64,000 nt of DNA from Amorphophallus konjac (Eukaryota > Streptophyta > Magnoliopsida > Alismatales > Araceae), in assembly GCA_022559845.1 (NCBI GenBank), contig CM040126.1:49594458-49658457 (forward strand), written 5' to 3'. The translations under genes and the position numbers were made by a program. Positions within the stretch are counted from its first letter, which is position 1. Every line of letters starts with the position of its first letter. Below are positions 1 to 12,399 of this stretch, one piece after another. The notes beneath the pieces were generated by a model. That model ran no database searches. It was not told the origin of the DNA and worked only from the letters and a program-made list of their open reading frames with translations.

Positions 1-332
1 GCCTCCTCTAGACCGTTCTATTGTCAGGTCAGTCTACATCCCGCGTTCCTTCAGCACTGGTGAGTGGTCTGTCGAGCGACCGTTCAGTTCACAGGGCAGT
101 TCTACCCGAGCCGTTTATTTCTGCAGTGCTGTTCACAGGCGAGTGTCTCCTTTTTTCCAAGGTATGGGTGTATTTATTTTACAATTCGGAACCTTGGTGG
201 CGATCACGATCACACACACTCCTCCGCCCTCTCTCTTCTTTCTTTCCTTGTTTAGCTTGTTTTTACACTTTGATACATTTAGAAAGGGGAAGGTAAGAAG
301 AAGGAGACAAAGGAAGGAAAACATGTCAACAC
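1..332. other. Unassigned flank at left edge
   Basis: No gene or known repeat is recognised here. The stretch is pyrimidine-rich in the middle (about 225-260) and ends where sequence collinear with the 3' part of a chromovirus pol begins (position 333 matches the stretch from about 7671). The junction therefore marks a truncation breakpoint of the retroelement rather than an LTR boundary. Confidence 0.4.
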
Positions 333-786
333 CGATCGGAGAAGGCAGCCACTCTGTTTCGCGGTCGGTGATCATGTATTTTTGAGGGTTTCTCCCATGA
401 AGGGAGTGATGCGATTTGGACAATGTGGGAAGCTGAGTCCCCGCTATGTTGGTCCATTTCTCATCGTGGAGCACATCGGCGAGGTTGCTTATCGGTTACA
501 GCTACCTCCTGAGTTTACAGCGGTGCATGACGTGTTCCACGTCTCGATGTTGAGGAAGTATATGCCCGATGATTCTCATGTGTTGGAGGATTCTGTTTGG
601 CCCGAGGTGACTCCCGATATGTCTCTACCGGAGTTCCGTATCCGTATTGAGGATCGGCGAGAGCAACACCTGTGGAACAAGGTTATCCCTCTGGTTAAGG
701 TGGTGTGGCAGCGGCACTCTGACGGTGAGGCTTCTTGGGAGCGTGAGGACAAGATGCGTCAGCAGTTCCCTTACCTGTTCGGGTGA
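333..786 (+). pseudogene. 3' end of chromovirus pol (integrase C-terminus and chromodomain), truncated
   Basis: This is the last ~150 codons of a Ty3/gypsy polyprotein, ending at the TGA at 784-786. Visible landmarks are the integrase tail (SPRYVGPF, HDVFHVSMLRKY) and a C-terminal chromodomain-like segment (NKVIPLVKVVWQRH, WEREDKMRQQFPYLF), which is the layout of the Tekay/Del chromovirus clade. In that clade the chromodomain is thought to steer integration to heterochromatin. The upstream part is missing. A polypurine tract and an LTR follow directly, so this is the tail of an element whose 3' LTR doubles as the 5' LTR of the next copy. Confidence 0.85.
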
Positions 787-845
787 GTTTCCCTCTACTT
801 TTCTTCCCATGTACTTGTTTTAAATTTCGAGGATGAAATTTATTT

Positions 846-857
846 AAGGGGGGAGGG
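846..857 (+). other. Polypurine tract
   Basis: A purine run AAGGGGGGAGGG lies directly before the LTR start TGTAATATCC. It is the plus-strand primer site for reverse transcription. The same run sits at the equivalent place in the other chromovirus copies of the window. Confidence 0.85.
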
Positions 858-858
858 C

Positions 859-3309
859 TGTAATATCCCGGACCCTTCAGATCCTTCTTCTTGACTCCCG
901 AATTCATTTTCTCGGAGAGTTTGTGCTCATTTTGCCCGGAATTATCTTTCGGACATTTTTCGGGTTCGGATCTGTGAGTTTCGGATCAGTTTTGGAGGTC
1001 CCGGAGTGTGATCTGCGGTTTCCCGTATTTTTCTCTGATAGGACCTACGGAACCCCGTAGCAGGTAAACCGAGTCATTCACCTACTCAGGGATGGTACCA
1101 CGGCGATCAGCGTGTTCCAACGATCGCGGGGGTATATTTTTCTATTTTTTCGTATTTTTTAGAAAATCAGGATTTTCTATAAATCCCCAATTCTTTTTCT
1201 TTTCTCTTCCCCTTTCTCTTTCTTCTTCTTCTTCCTCCTCTTTTCTTCCTGTTGGAGAACCGGCGCCTCCTCTTCCCCCCTCCTCTTCCTGCGATGACGC
1301 GGCACGCCCCTCCGGCTGCAGACGGTGGTGGGCGACCGCGTGGCGGCGACGGCGGCGGCGAGGTGATCACGGTGGCGTGCGTGGCTCGTGGGAACTCGAG
1401 GAAGAACGTGCGGATTTTGAGGAAGGACGGCGATCTAGGCATTTTTGGGCTTCTTTAGGTAGGGTGATGGATCCCTACTTCTTCCTTGCGTTCCCCGTGA
1501 TTTCTAGGTCGTGGAAAGCCGAGAGGGGCGTGTTTTCATGCCGGGATGGGGAAACTCCATGTTTGGGGGGTGAGCCGGATTTCACCGATTTATTACGTTT
1601 CTAGCTAGATTTTTTGGGTTTCTAGCATGCTGGGAGTTAAGGGAGTGATTTCCCTTTTGTTTTCCCTTCACCGGGGGGTGAATGGGCATGGTTTTTGGAT
1701 TTCCCATGTGTATTCCGCAAACCGGGCTCTGCCCGTTGTCGCGCTACTGAACAGGGGCGCGATCTTAAGATCGTGCTACCTCTTGTCACCGCGTTCATCG
1801 AAGAAGATGAATAGTGGCATGTCGACCTGTCGGCAGGGAACGGGCCTGCCCGACCAGGCGCGATCTTGTGAACGCGCTAGGTCATGCCAGCGCGTCCTTG
1901 GTCTATCGCGCTAGGTTTTCATAGCGCGTTAATGATTAACGCGCTATGGATCCCAAGCGCATTCATGCTTGAACGCGCTAGGCAATGCGAGCGCGTTCAT
2001 TAACGCACTCCTGGCCTATAGCGCGTTAATACTTCTCGCAGATTCGAGAGTTTTTCACACGTGGCAGTCTCCAGGGTGGACCGCCGCCCGTGTTCTGTTA
2101 TATTTGGAGTTACGCTTTGCCGATTCGAGTCCCGGGTTAGTGGATCTCGATCCGCGTGCTGACCCGTGGTCTGACTGATGCTGGGCATCATGTAGGGGCC
2201 ACACGTTAGGGTGCCGTGGGATCCCAGGAGGTGGTGTTCTCGGCTCGTGTCACTGTGAGTCGGTGTCGGTACGAGGACTGGTCCTTGTACTTTGTCCAGT
2301 TTAGGCGTTGTTTTCTATTGACTAGAGAGTCTACTCTTTCAGTGACCCTCCACTAGTCGTAGCCTTCCGATGCGCGAGTGGTCCCACCAAGGAGTGGTGG
2401 CGAGGCTACCCCAAGAGACGGTTTTTAGACTGGTTTCTGTAGGGCCCCACGTTTGACGCCAGAGTCTGACTGAGGGGAAAACCAGTCAGAGGGCCAGACC
2501 TAGGACGCATGGTCTGTGTGTGCACACGTGGCTGGGGGCAGTTGGACCCACGCTGACGAGCGCGACCCAAGCTAGTCACTTGTTTTGTGGTTACTTGTAC
2601 GGTGTCTCAGTTCCCGCTGGGCCGGAGGGACACATCGGAGGCGCGGTCTAAGTCGTCAGTGGACGCATCCGGCCCTACTTCTAGTGGGTTGGTACTCCTG
2701 TCTTTGTCTGGTAGCGACTCTCGAGTTTTTGACGAGTTGTCTCAGTTTTCGTGCCGTGTGTTTGGTACAAAGCGTAGTAGAGCTTTTCCGTGTATTTATC
2801 CCTGCAGCTCCTGTTATACGTCTTGTTAGAGATAGCTTGTAGTTACTTTCCACGTAGTTTCTCGGTTTGCGAGGTGGGGACCGGATGATCCCTACTGAGC
2901 CTTTTATTTTAAAGGCTCATTCCCTGCGTATTTTCACCGTGTTTCAGGTGAAAGGAGGCTTCAGGAGAACGCTTCTGAGGCTCCACGTGGTTCATGTGCC
3001 CAGGGTTAGTTGTCTGTTGCCAGGCTGGGGTATGCCCCGTGTAGTTGCACCTTTTCTCTTTGGACTGTACTAGTTGTGGACTACTGTTATATTCTAGATT
3101 GTTGTTATTAATGTGGACCATGTAATTTAATTAATGTCATTTATTGCTTCCTGTTTATTTCATTTAAACTGCGTAGCTCTGTATTTATTTTAGATTCTTG
3201 TGTATCTCTACATCATTCTTTTAACCCTTCCAAGTCTTTAGGCTCGTGGTTGGCGGTTCGAGATTCGGGTTATCAGGTCTTCCCGGTGTTCGGATCTCGG
3301 GTCGTTGTA
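859..3309 (+). repeat. Chromovirus LTR, shared between two tandem internal regions
   Basis: This 2451-bp LTR begins TGTAATATCCCGGACC and ends with TCGTTGTA, a decayed form of the TCGTTACA end seen at 10628 and 32944. A polypurine tract precedes it and a tRNA-iMet-type primer-binding site follows. A likely TATA box is at 1178-1184 (TATAAAT), followed by a pyrimidine-rich stretch. Between about 1860 and 2040 it carries repeated GCGC-centred palindromes. It acts as 3' LTR for the truncated left copy and as 5' LTR for the 3310-8196 copy, an arrangement expected from unequal LTR recombination. Confidence 0.85.
1178..1184 (+). promoter_or_regulatory. Predicted TATA box of the left LTR
   Basis: TATAAAT lies about 320 bp into the LTR, followed by a CT-rich stretch. 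The same spacing and context occur in the LTRs at 8516-8522, 30840-30846, 42426-42432 and 48030-48036 (minus), which supports a conserved promoter position. Confidence 0.55.
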
Positions 3310-3311
3310 GC

Positions 3312-3323
3312 TGGTATCAGAGC
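3312..3323 (+). other. Primer-binding site (tRNA-iMet type)
   Basis: TGGTATCAGAGC starts two bases after the LTR end. This is the usual plant initiator-methionine tRNA primer site. Identical sites follow the LTRs at 32947 and, on minus, at 45996. Confidence 0.85.
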
Positions 3324-3472
3324 ACGGTTGTGGATATATATAAGAATCGTAAATAGTTGCAGTGGTCCACTAGTCCACAATGATGGTGTACAGTTGGCAC
3401 TGGCTTAGGGCACCATGTGTTTTATTGATTTCATCGTTTTTCGTGTCTTCTGTCTTTTTACAGTAGGCGAGT

Positions 3473-4605
3473 ATGGCGCCGAGGCGGAGGACTCGCTCTC
3501 AGCAAGGACAGTCGACTGAGGAGCAGGAGGAGCAGAGCAGAGTGCCACCACCTGCCAATGAGGCGAGGGATGCAGCGAGAGTTCCGGGGACCGAGGATTT
3601 CTTTCGGAGCATGTTTCAGTTCATGTCTCAACAGTTTGGCAGTGATGCTGGTGAGGGCTCATCGTCTAGGGGTGGACCCAGTCGTGCTGTGAGGGACTTC
3701 TTGCAGTTTCACCCACCCTATTAGATGGCCAGCCAGATCCCGATGTGGCCAGGAGATGGCTTGATGAGATGGAGAGAATGTTTAGTTCCATGCGCTGTGC
3801 AGAGGAGGACAGGGTGATGTTGGCCTGTAACCAGTTGTAGGGTACGGCTTGAGATTGGTGGTCTTCGGAATGGAAGACGTCCTTTCAGTCTCGTCCACTT
3901 CATGAGGTTGCGTGGAAGGACTTTGTTACGATCTTTGAGCGTACTTACTGTCCATCCTAAGTTGGTACGCAGAAGGTGCGTCAGTTTTTGGAGCTGGTTC
4001 AGAGTGACATATCAGTGTTACAGTACAGGGCTTGATTTATGGAGTTAGGCCGTTATGCTCCCCATACCATGGAACATGAGGGAGTGAAGATCGAGCAGTT
4101 CTTCCAGGGTTTGAGGCAGGAGTTAAGGCACCTTTTGATGGCGAACGCTGCTACTGATTTGGAGGCAGCATCTCGTGTGGCGGCATCTTTGGAGCTGGAT
4201 ATGCAGAAGGTTCGAGGATAGGGAGGCCAGGGATAGTCCCAGTCAGGCCGCAGTCAGCAGACGGCTACCCAGCAGCAGAATACTTTCCAGCATGCTATGG
4301 GTAGTTTGGGAGCGTCGACACCGGCGGCATCGGCGATAGGATCTACGTCCTTTGGCTCCAAGGTCAAGAAGTTTCTCAAGAAGGGGTTCTATAAGAAGCA
4401 CAAGGATCAGAGGCAGGCATCTTCGGGCAGTGTACAGCAGCCGATTCCTCTTCAGCATCAGGGATCAGTGGGTGGATCGCGGGGACCGGGTCCCCGATGT
4501 GGTGAGTCCCATCCAGGCAGGCAGTGCACGGCGCCGGTGATTTGTTTCAGGTGTGACCAGCCAGGGCACATGGCGCGCAACTGTCCCCAGAGACCGCAGC
4601 AGTAA
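3473..4605 (+). pseudogene. Chromovirus gag, broken
   Basis: Gag packages element RNA into virus-like particles. The start MAPRRRTRSQQGQS matches the gag starts at 33109 and 45834 (minus). A gag core segment (AVRDFLQFHPPY) is followed by a TAG near 3721, and more stops interrupt the middle. A CCHC zinc knuckle (CFRCDQPGHMARNC) is near 4540-4590. Because of the internal stops no full-length gag can be made. Compared with the copy at 33109 the order of segments is the same and the lesions are mostly point changes. Confidence 0.85.
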
Positions 4606-7600
4606 TATCCTCCGCAGCAGCAGAGGCCGCAGCAGCAGCAGTAGCAGGGGCAGTATCTACCGCTACCTAGGTCGGCGAGTGTGGGAGGCAAGCAGAGGTC
4701 CCGAGACCAGATTACACACATGACCAGGGCAGAGGCAGTGGCGTTACAACTCGTGGAAGGTACCGTTCGGATTTTGGGTTGTGCGGCTCGGGCTTTATTT
4801 GATTCTGGCTTGTCTCATTTGTTTATTTCGGAGGATTTCACGCTGAGTATTGAGGAGCCGGTGACTCAGTTGTCCTATGATTTGGCAGTGGAGCTGCCTT
4901 CTGGTGATTTTATGATCACTCCGTATTGTTTTGAGGAGGTTCCTTTGTGGGTGGAAGGGCGGAGTTTGCCGGCCAGGCTTTATGCGTTGCCACTTCAGGA
5001 TTTTGATGTGATTTGGGGCATGAATTGGCTCAAGACACATCATGCTTTGGTGGATTGTGGCTCGAAGAGGGTTTATTTCCGGTGACTTCGTGGACCCACC
5101 TTCTATTTCCAAGGTATTAGGTCTTCCTCTTCCCGCTTTCTTATTTCGGCTATTAGGGCTCGTCGTTTGCCTGATGTGGGTTGTCAGGATTTTCTCGCTT
5201 CTGTGGTCACAGTGGACCAGTCGGAGCCGGATGTGGAGAACATTCCGGTGGTGTGCGAGTTTCCCGATGTTTTTCCCAATGACCTACCTGGATTACCTCC
5301 CCAGCGGGAGATTGATTTTGTGATCGAGATTGTGCCTGGTACGGGACCTTTGTCAAAGGCTCCTTACCGTATGGCTCCCGCTGAGTTGAGAGAGTTGAGG
5401 GCGCAGTTGCAGGAGTTGCTCGCCAAGGGGTATATTCATCCTAGTTTTTCCCCTTGGGGTGCGCCAGTGTTGTTTGTGAAGAAGAAGGATGGTACTCTCA
5501 TGCTGTGCATTGACTACCGACAGTTGAATGAGGTGACCGTTAAGAACAAGTATCCGTTGTCACTGATTGATGACTTGTTCGACCAGCTTCAGTCTGCTCG
5601 AGTGTTCTCGCGGATTGATTTGCGGTCCGGTTATTATCAGTTATGAATTCGAGAGTCTGACGTGGAGAAGACTACGTTCAGCTCAAGATATGGGCATTAT
5701 GAGTTTCTGGTGATGCCGTTTGGGCTCACCAATGCCCCCGCAGCATTCATGGATTTGATGCAGATGGTGTTTCGTCCTTTCCTGGACCAGTTTGTGGTCG
5801 TGTTCGTGGATGACATCCTTGTATATTCGCAGTCTGCAGACGAGCATGCGTATCATTTGAGAGTGGTGTTGCAGACTTTGTGAGATCACCAGTTGTATGC
5901 TAAGCTCAGCAAATGTAAGTTTTGGCTTCACGAGGTGCACTTTTTGGGGCACGTGATTTCTAGTGATGGTATTTCCGTGGATCCAGCCAAGGTCGAGGTA
6001 GTGATGCAGTGGCCGAGGCCAAGATCTGTGACGGAGATTCGGAGTTTCTTGGGGCTTGCAGGCTATTACAGGAGATTCATTCAGGATTTTGCTCATATTG
6101 CAGCCCCGATGACTAGGCTTATGCCGAAGGATGTGCCGTTTGTCTGGACTGCTGAGTGTGAGCAGAGCTTTATGGAGCTTCGGAGGTTGCTCACCTCAAC
6201 ACCGGTGTTGGTGTTACCTTCTGGATCGGGAGGTTTTGTGGTGTGTACAGATGCTTCCGGGATTGGGTTGGGTGATGTGCTGATGCAGCACGGTAGAGTC
6301 GTGGCGTATGCATCTCGGCAGTTGAAGCCACATGAGGAGAACTACCCTACCCATGACCTTGAGTTAGCGGCTGTGATCTTTGCATTGAAGATTTGGAAGT
6401 ATTATCTATACGATGAGAAGTTCGAGATGTTCACAGACCATCAGAGTTTGAGGTATGTGTTCACTCAAAAAGACCTTAACCTCAGGTAGAGGCGATGGAT
6501 GGAGTATATGAATGATTATGACTTCACCCTGTCTTATCAGCCGGGCAGAATGAATGTCGTTGCCGATGCCTTGAGTAGGAAGGTCGTTGTCAGCACCATG
6601 ATGATGAGAAAGTGGAGGCTCTCGGAACAAGTGCCATCAGTGTCATTTAGGCTCAAGGTTCCCCAAGAGCCGGGGTCAGCTGTTCTTGCGAGCTTGACTG
6701 TCACGCAAGCCATTCGTCGTCAGGTGACAGATGCTCAGCGTGCAGACCCTGAGTTGCCCCGGATTTTAGCTTTGGCTGATGTGGACTTCGGCGAGGACGG
6801 AGCTGTGAGATTTCGTGGCAGGCTGTGCGTCCCGGCCAAGAAGCAGGTGAGGCGTGCGGTGTTACTAGAGGTTCATGGGAGTCGGTACACTGTACACCTG
6901 GGAGCGACGAAGATGTATCGGAACTTCAAGAGGCAGTTCTGGTGGCCAGGCATGAAGAGAGATATTGCCGAGTATGTGGCCCGATGCCTGACCTGTCAGC
7001 AGGTGAAGGCGGAGCATCAGCGACCTGGTGGTATGCTTCAGCCCTTGGAGGTTCCCGCGTGAAAATGGGACCACGTGACCATGGATTTTGTAGTGGGATT
7101 GCCGAGGACTCCGAGTGGGCAGGATAGTATTTGGTTGCCGGTGGATAGGCTGACGAAAGTGCTTCGGTTGTTATCGATCAAAGTCAGCTGGAGTGTGTCC
7201 AAGTTGGCTCATCTTTATGTGGAGCAGTTCGTACCTCTGCATGGGATTCTCATTTCTATTGTGTCAGATCGAGATCCGTGTTTCACTTCTGGAATTTGGA
7301 AGAGTTTCCAGCGAGCTCTTGGCACGGAGTTAGCGTTTAGCTCAGCATATCATCCTCAGTCAGATGGTCAGTCGGAGAGGACCATCCAGACGCTAGAGGA
7401 TATGTTGAGATCTTGTTGCCTGGAATGGCAAGGGAGTTGGATTCACCATCTACCATTGGTGGAGTTTGCCTACAACAACGGCTATCATTCGAGCATTGGG
7501 ATGGCACCTTATGAGGCGTTGTACGGACGACCATGTCAGACTTCACTCGATTGGTCTGAGGTTGGTGAGCGTGTTGTGACGGGACCGGAGCTGGTGTAGC

Positions 7601-8124
7601 AGTGCATTGATGTGGTGCATCTGGTCCGTCAGAACATGTTGGCGGTGCAGAGTCGGCAGAAGAGTTATGCCGATCGGAGAAGGCAGCCACTCTGTTTCGC
7701 GTTCGATGACCGTGTATTTTTTAGGGTTTCTCCCATGAAGGGAGTGATGCGATTTGGACAACGTGGGAAGATGAGTCCCCGCTATGTTGGTCCATTTCTC
7801 AACGTGGAGCGCATCGACGAGGTTGCTTATCGGTTACAGCTACCTCCTGAGTTTGCAATGGTGCATGACGTGTTCCATGTCTCGATGTTGAGAAAGTATA
7901 TGCCCGATGATTCTCATGTGTTGGAGGATTCTGTTTGACCCGAGGTGACTCCCGATCTGTCTCTACCGGAGTTCCCTATCCGTATTGAGGATCGACGAGA
8001 GCACCACCAGCGGAACAAGGTTATCCCTCTGGTTAAGGTGGTGTGGCAGCGGCACTCTGGCGGTGAGGCTTCTTGGGAGCGTGAGGACGAGATGCGTCAG
8101 CAGTTCCCTTACCTGTTCGGGTGA
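4606..8124 (+). pseudogene. Chromovirus pol (protease, RT, RNase H, integrase, chromodomain), broken
   Basis: The aspartic protease core is at about 4796-4830, but DSGA of the sister copies reads DSGL here. RT spans about 5245-5890 with the catalytic FVDD near 5806. RNase H begins near CTDASG (6245). The integrase zinc-binding region is at about 6870-7010 ([17 protein letters not shown]), and the catalytic core runs to about 7510 ([22 protein letters not shown]). The chromodomain ends at the TGA at 8122-8124. In-frame stops occur at about 5644, 5881, 6487, 7060, 7597 and 7936. The reading is clear despite the decay, and the protein cannot be made as one piece. Confidence 0.87.
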
Positions 8125-8183
8125 GTTTCCCTCTTCTTTTCTTCCCCTATACTTGTTTTAAATTTTGAGGATGAAATTTGTTT

Positions 8184-8195
8184 AAGGGGGGCGGG
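8184..8195 (+). other. Polypurine tract
   Basis: AAGGGGGGCGGG precedes the 3' LTR. One purine has changed to C relative to the tract at 846-857. Confidence 0.75.
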
Positions 8196-8196
8196 C

Positions 8197-10628
8197 TATA
8201 ATATCCCGGACCCTTCGGATCCTTCTTCTTGGGTCCTGGATTCATTTTCTCAGAGAGTTTGTACTCATTTTGCCTGGAATTATCTTCCGGAGATGTTTTG
8301 GGTTCGGATCCGTGTGTTTCGGATCAGTTTCGGAGGTCCCGGAGCGTGTTCTGCGGTTTCCCGTATTTTTCCCTGATATGACCTACGGAATCCCGTAGCG
8401 GGTAAACCGAGTCGTTCACCTACTCAGGGATGGTACCACGGCGATCAGCGTGTTCCAACGATCGCGGGGGTATATTTTTCTATTTTTTCGTATTTTTCAA
8501 AAAATCAGGATTTTCTATAAATCCCCAATTCTTTTTCTTTTCTCTTCCCCTTTCTCTTTCTTCTTCTTCCTCCTCTTTTCTTCCCGTTGGAGAACCGGCA
8601 CCTCCTCTTTCCCCCACCTCTTCCGACGACGACGTGGCGCGCCCCTCGGCTGCAGACGGTGGTGGGCGACCGCGTGGCGGCAACGGCGGCGGCGAGGTGA
8701 TCACGGTGGCGTGCGTGGCTCGTGGGAACTCGAGGAAGAACGTGCGGTTTTTGAGGAACGACGGCGATCTAGGCATTTTTGGGCTTCTTTGAGGTAGGGT
8801 GACGGATCCCTACTTCTTCCCTTGCGTTCCCCGTGATTTCTAGGTCGTGGAAAGCCGAGAGGGGCGTGTTTTCATACCGGGATGGGGAAACTCCATGTTT
8901 GGGGGGTGAGCCGGATTTCACCGATTTATTACGTTTCTAGCTAGATTTTTGGGGTTTCTAGCATGCTGGGAGTTAAGGGAGTGATTTCCCTTTTGTTTTC
9001 CCTTCACCGGGGGGGTGAATGGGCGTGATTTTTGGATTTCCCGTGCGTATTCCGTGAACCAGGCTCTGCCCATTGTCGCGCTACTGAATAGGGGCGCGAT
9101 CTTGAGATCGCGCTACCTCTTGTCACCACGTTCATCGAGGAAGATGAATAGTGGCCTGTTAGCAGGGAACACGCCTGCCCGACCAGGCGCGACCTTGTGA
9201 ACGCGCTAGGTCATGCCAGCGCGTGCTTGGTCTATCGCGCTAGGTTTTCATAGCGCGTTAATGATTAACGCGCTATGGATCCCGAGCGCATTCATGCTTG
9301 AACGCGCTAGGCAATGCGAGCGCGTTCATTAACGTGCTCCTGGCCTATAGCGTGTTAATACTTCTCGTAGAATCGGGAGTTTTTCACACGTGGCAGCCTC
9401 CAGGGTGGACCGCCACTCGTGTTCTGTTATACCGGAGTTACGCTTTGCCGATTCGAGTCCCGGGTTAGTGGATCTCGATCCGCATGCTGACCCGTGGTCT
9501 GACTGATGCTGGGCATCATATGGGGGCCACACGTTAGGGTGCCGTGGGATCCCGAGAGGTGGTGTTCTCGGCTCGTGTCACCGTGAGTCGGTGTCGGTAC
9601 GAGGACTGGTCCTTGTACTTTGTCCGGTTTAGACGTTGTTTTCCGTTGACTAGAGAGTCTACTCTTTCAGTGACCCTCCACTAGTCGTAGCCTTCCGACG
9701 CGCGAGTGGTCCCACCAGGGAGTGGTGGCGAGGCTACCCCGAGAGACAGTTTTGAGATTGGTCCGTAGGGCCCCACTTTTGACGCCAGAGTTTGGCTGAG
9801 GGGAAAACCAGTCAGAGGGCCAGACCTAGGACGTATGGTCTGTGTGTGCACACGTGGCTGGGGGCAGTTGGACCCGCGCTGACGAGCGCGACCCCAGCTA
9901 GTCACTTGTTTTGTGGTTACTTGTACGGTGTCTCAGTTCCCGCTGGGCCGGAGGGAGACATCGGAGGCGCAGTCTAAGTCGTCAGTGGATGCATCCGGCC
10001 TTGCTCCTAGTGGGTTGGTACTCCTGTCTTTGTCTGGTAGCGACTCTCGGGTTTTTGACGAGTTGTCTCGGTTTTCATGTCGTGTGTTCGGTACTAGGCG
10101 TAGCAGAGCTTTTCCATTTATTTATCCCAGCAGCTCCGGTTCTACGTCTTGTTAGAGATAGCTTGTAGTTACTTTCCACGCAGTTTCTCAGTTTGCGAGG
10201 TGGGGATCGGATGATCCCTACTGAGCCTTTTATTTTAAAGGCTCATTCCCTGCGTGTTTTCACTGTGTTTCAGGTGAGACGAGGCTTCATGGGAGCGCTT
10301 CTGAGGCTCCACGTGGTTCAAGTGCCCAGGGTTAGTTGCCAGGCTGGGGTATGTCCCTTATAGTTGTACCTTTTCTCTTTGCACTATACTAGTTGTGGAC
10401 TACTGTTATATTCTAGACTGCTGTTATTAATGTGGACCATGTAATTTAATTAATGTCATTTATTGCTTCCTACTTAATTCATTTAAGCTGCGTAGCTCTG
10501 TAATTATTTTATATTCTTGTGTATCTCCATACCATCCTTTTAACCCTTCTGAGTCTTCGGGCTCGTGGGTGGTGGTTCGAGATTCGGGTTATCGGGCCTT
10601 CCCGGTGTTCAGATCTCGGGTCGTTACA
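8197..10628 (+). repeat. 3' LTR of the left chromovirus
   Basis: This 2432-bp LTR starts TATAATATCCCGG (the expected TG is mutated to TA) and ends TCGTTACA. It is collinear with 859-3309 over its whole length, with scattered substitutions and small indels, which suggests an old insertion. A TATA-like motif is at 8516-8522. GCGC palindromes are at about 9180-9360. Confidence 0.87.
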
Positions 10629-11950
10629 ACATCAGCCCTACATTAAGTAAGTATGGGTCATCAAGGAAAACGGTAGCACCATCAAAAAGGTAGTAGCCAT
10701 AGTAAGCAGAATAGTCCATGGGCAGAATTACAACAAGGAGGAGTCCTAGCCCCTCAAAATAGCCAACTAGTGTGCCCTCACGTGCAGAAGTGTAAAAGGG
10801 TATATAGAAGGCCCAGATATGTCCCTTAGCCCTCAGAATTAATCCAGGTAGGAGGAACCAATTTGATTGAAGCCCCCACGTCCCGAATTTCAATCTTTGA
10901 TAGACTAGGAGCACCTATTCGCTCAGGTCTACAACCATCAAAGAAGAAGAAGAGGGAAGTACAAGAAAAAGATGACACCATAAAGGTGCTCACCTGTTAT
11001 ACCACCTCGAGTGGCAAGCAACAAGAAGAAATGCTAGAGGATCCAACTAATGCATCCCGAGCCATGAAGAAATCTCATCCTATGACAAGAGCGTTATCTC
11101 TAATGGCTCACAACACCACCTCCTCGTCCCAGCTAGGATAAGCCTGTGAGGAAGATGTTTGGGAGGAGGTTCATAATGCTGAGGTGATGATAATCCTGAG
11201 GATGTGCTCGTGTGATAATGTTCAAGACCTCACGCTGGAACCCATGAGGAAGAAGTTCGGGAGGAGGTTCACAGTACTCGAGGTGATGATAATCCGGAGG
11301 ATGTGCTCGGTGATAATGTTCGAGGCCTTACACTACAAGAATTACAATGTGAAAATCAAGAGTTAAAGGCTATCTTGAAATAACTATTATCAGATAAGGA
11401 GTCCCACCCTCCAGCGACAATAGCGGCGGTCGACCGGGCACCATAAGGCATGTCAACTACTGCCAATGTGTCAGCCGTAGCAACCAGGGCCCCAGCCGCA
11501 AGGTTAGAATTCGAGGCTCCACATGCCGAGGTAAATGTGCGATCATCAAACACACCAGTTGCGGAAACCTACTTGCACAAAGATAGATGATTGAAAGAAT
11601 AGTGGATGCCTAGTTCACCCAACATGGTAAGGGAGTAGCCACTATCGATCTATACAATGTTCCCTACCCCTTGCATCATCAATTCAAGAAGCTCCCACCA
11701 GACTACCCTAAGGCCCCGAAGCTACAAAAGTTCAACAGGCAGGGGTCTTCACATGAGCACCTGGCCTATTATATAATAGCCATGGGTGAGCTAGCTCTGG
11801 ATGAGTCCTATCTCCTCGGCTATTTTGCAACTTTACTCACGGGTGTCGCCTTCTAATGGTACTTGAGGCTGATAATTAAACGGATCAATTAGAAATTTCG
11901 TGAGCCATCCGAACAAAAAAAAAGAGCAATATCACGAGGCCAGACATAAT
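10629..11950 (+). pseudogene. Decayed gypsy-type gag region of a second element
   Basis: Plus-strand peptides around 11665-11880 read like a plant Ty3/gypsy gag core: HHQFKKLPPDYPKAPKLQKF, then HEHLAYYIIAMGELALDES, then LLTGVAFXWYLRL with a stop at X. A segment ISIFDRLGAPIRS occurs near 10885. Stops and frameshifts separate the pieces. No RT or integrase follows; an LTR-like unit comes next. The order suggests an internally deleted or non-autonomous element. Assignment to the Tat/Athila side of gypsy is tentative. Confidence 0.5.
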
Positions 11951-12399
11951 TCACTCATGTTCGGCATGACAAAATTCACATGTGTTTCGGAATTCATGCG
12001 TGTTTTTCATGCCGAAACCCCACGAGTCTCATGTGTTGCAATCGACAAACACATGATGAGCGGCTCAAGATGACGCGATTTCGGTGTAAGAACAAGACAA
12101 AACAAGTCTTCCTCCGCCCTTATGAGATGCCCAAGACGTGTGGAAGTGAAGTCTGTGCAAGGCAAGACCTCCTCCCTAGGACGGGCAATGTGAAAAGAAC
12201 AAAGCACAGAGCACCCAAAGAACGCTTCCTCCCTCACGTGGCGAGGCCGACTCAAAATGCAAATGACAAAGGAAGACAAAAAGCCTCCAAGCTTGGGCCT
12301 TTCATGGCTCTAGAAGGAAAAGTGGGGGTCTTCATTCACTCGTTCTCTCCCCTCACCGACTTACCCTCTCTCTTCCTCTCTCCTCACCATCTTACCACT

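Larger units (their letters stand above)
859..10628 (+). mobile_element. Ty3/gypsy Tekay/Del-type chromovirus, LTR to LTR, decayed
   Basis: Order of parts: LTR (859-3309), primer-binding site (3312-3323), gag from 3473, protease, reverse transcriptase, RNase H, integrase, chromodomain ending at 8124, polypurine tract (8184-8195), LTR (8197-10628). Gag and pol are broken by many stops. The left flank is another chromovirus tail and the right flank (ACATC...) shows no matching 5-bp duplication, so the unit was probably produced or rearranged by recombination after insertion. Confidence 0.88.

Noticed and set aside
1092..1604. Open frames over the CT-rich and GGC-rich part of the LTR (also at 8430-8797)
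   Set aside because: They lie within the LTR leader, encode low-complexity Phe/Ser and Arg/Gly runs, and differ between the two LTR copies by frameshifts.
859..10628. Target-site duplication for the left chromovirus
   Set aside because: The left flank is another element's polypurine tract and the right flank is ACATC; no matching 5-mer, so none is claimed.
10624..10914. Minus-strand 96-residue hydrophobic frame with Tyr-rich end
   Set aside because: It overlaps the LTR end, has no recognisable family and no supporting context; probably chance.
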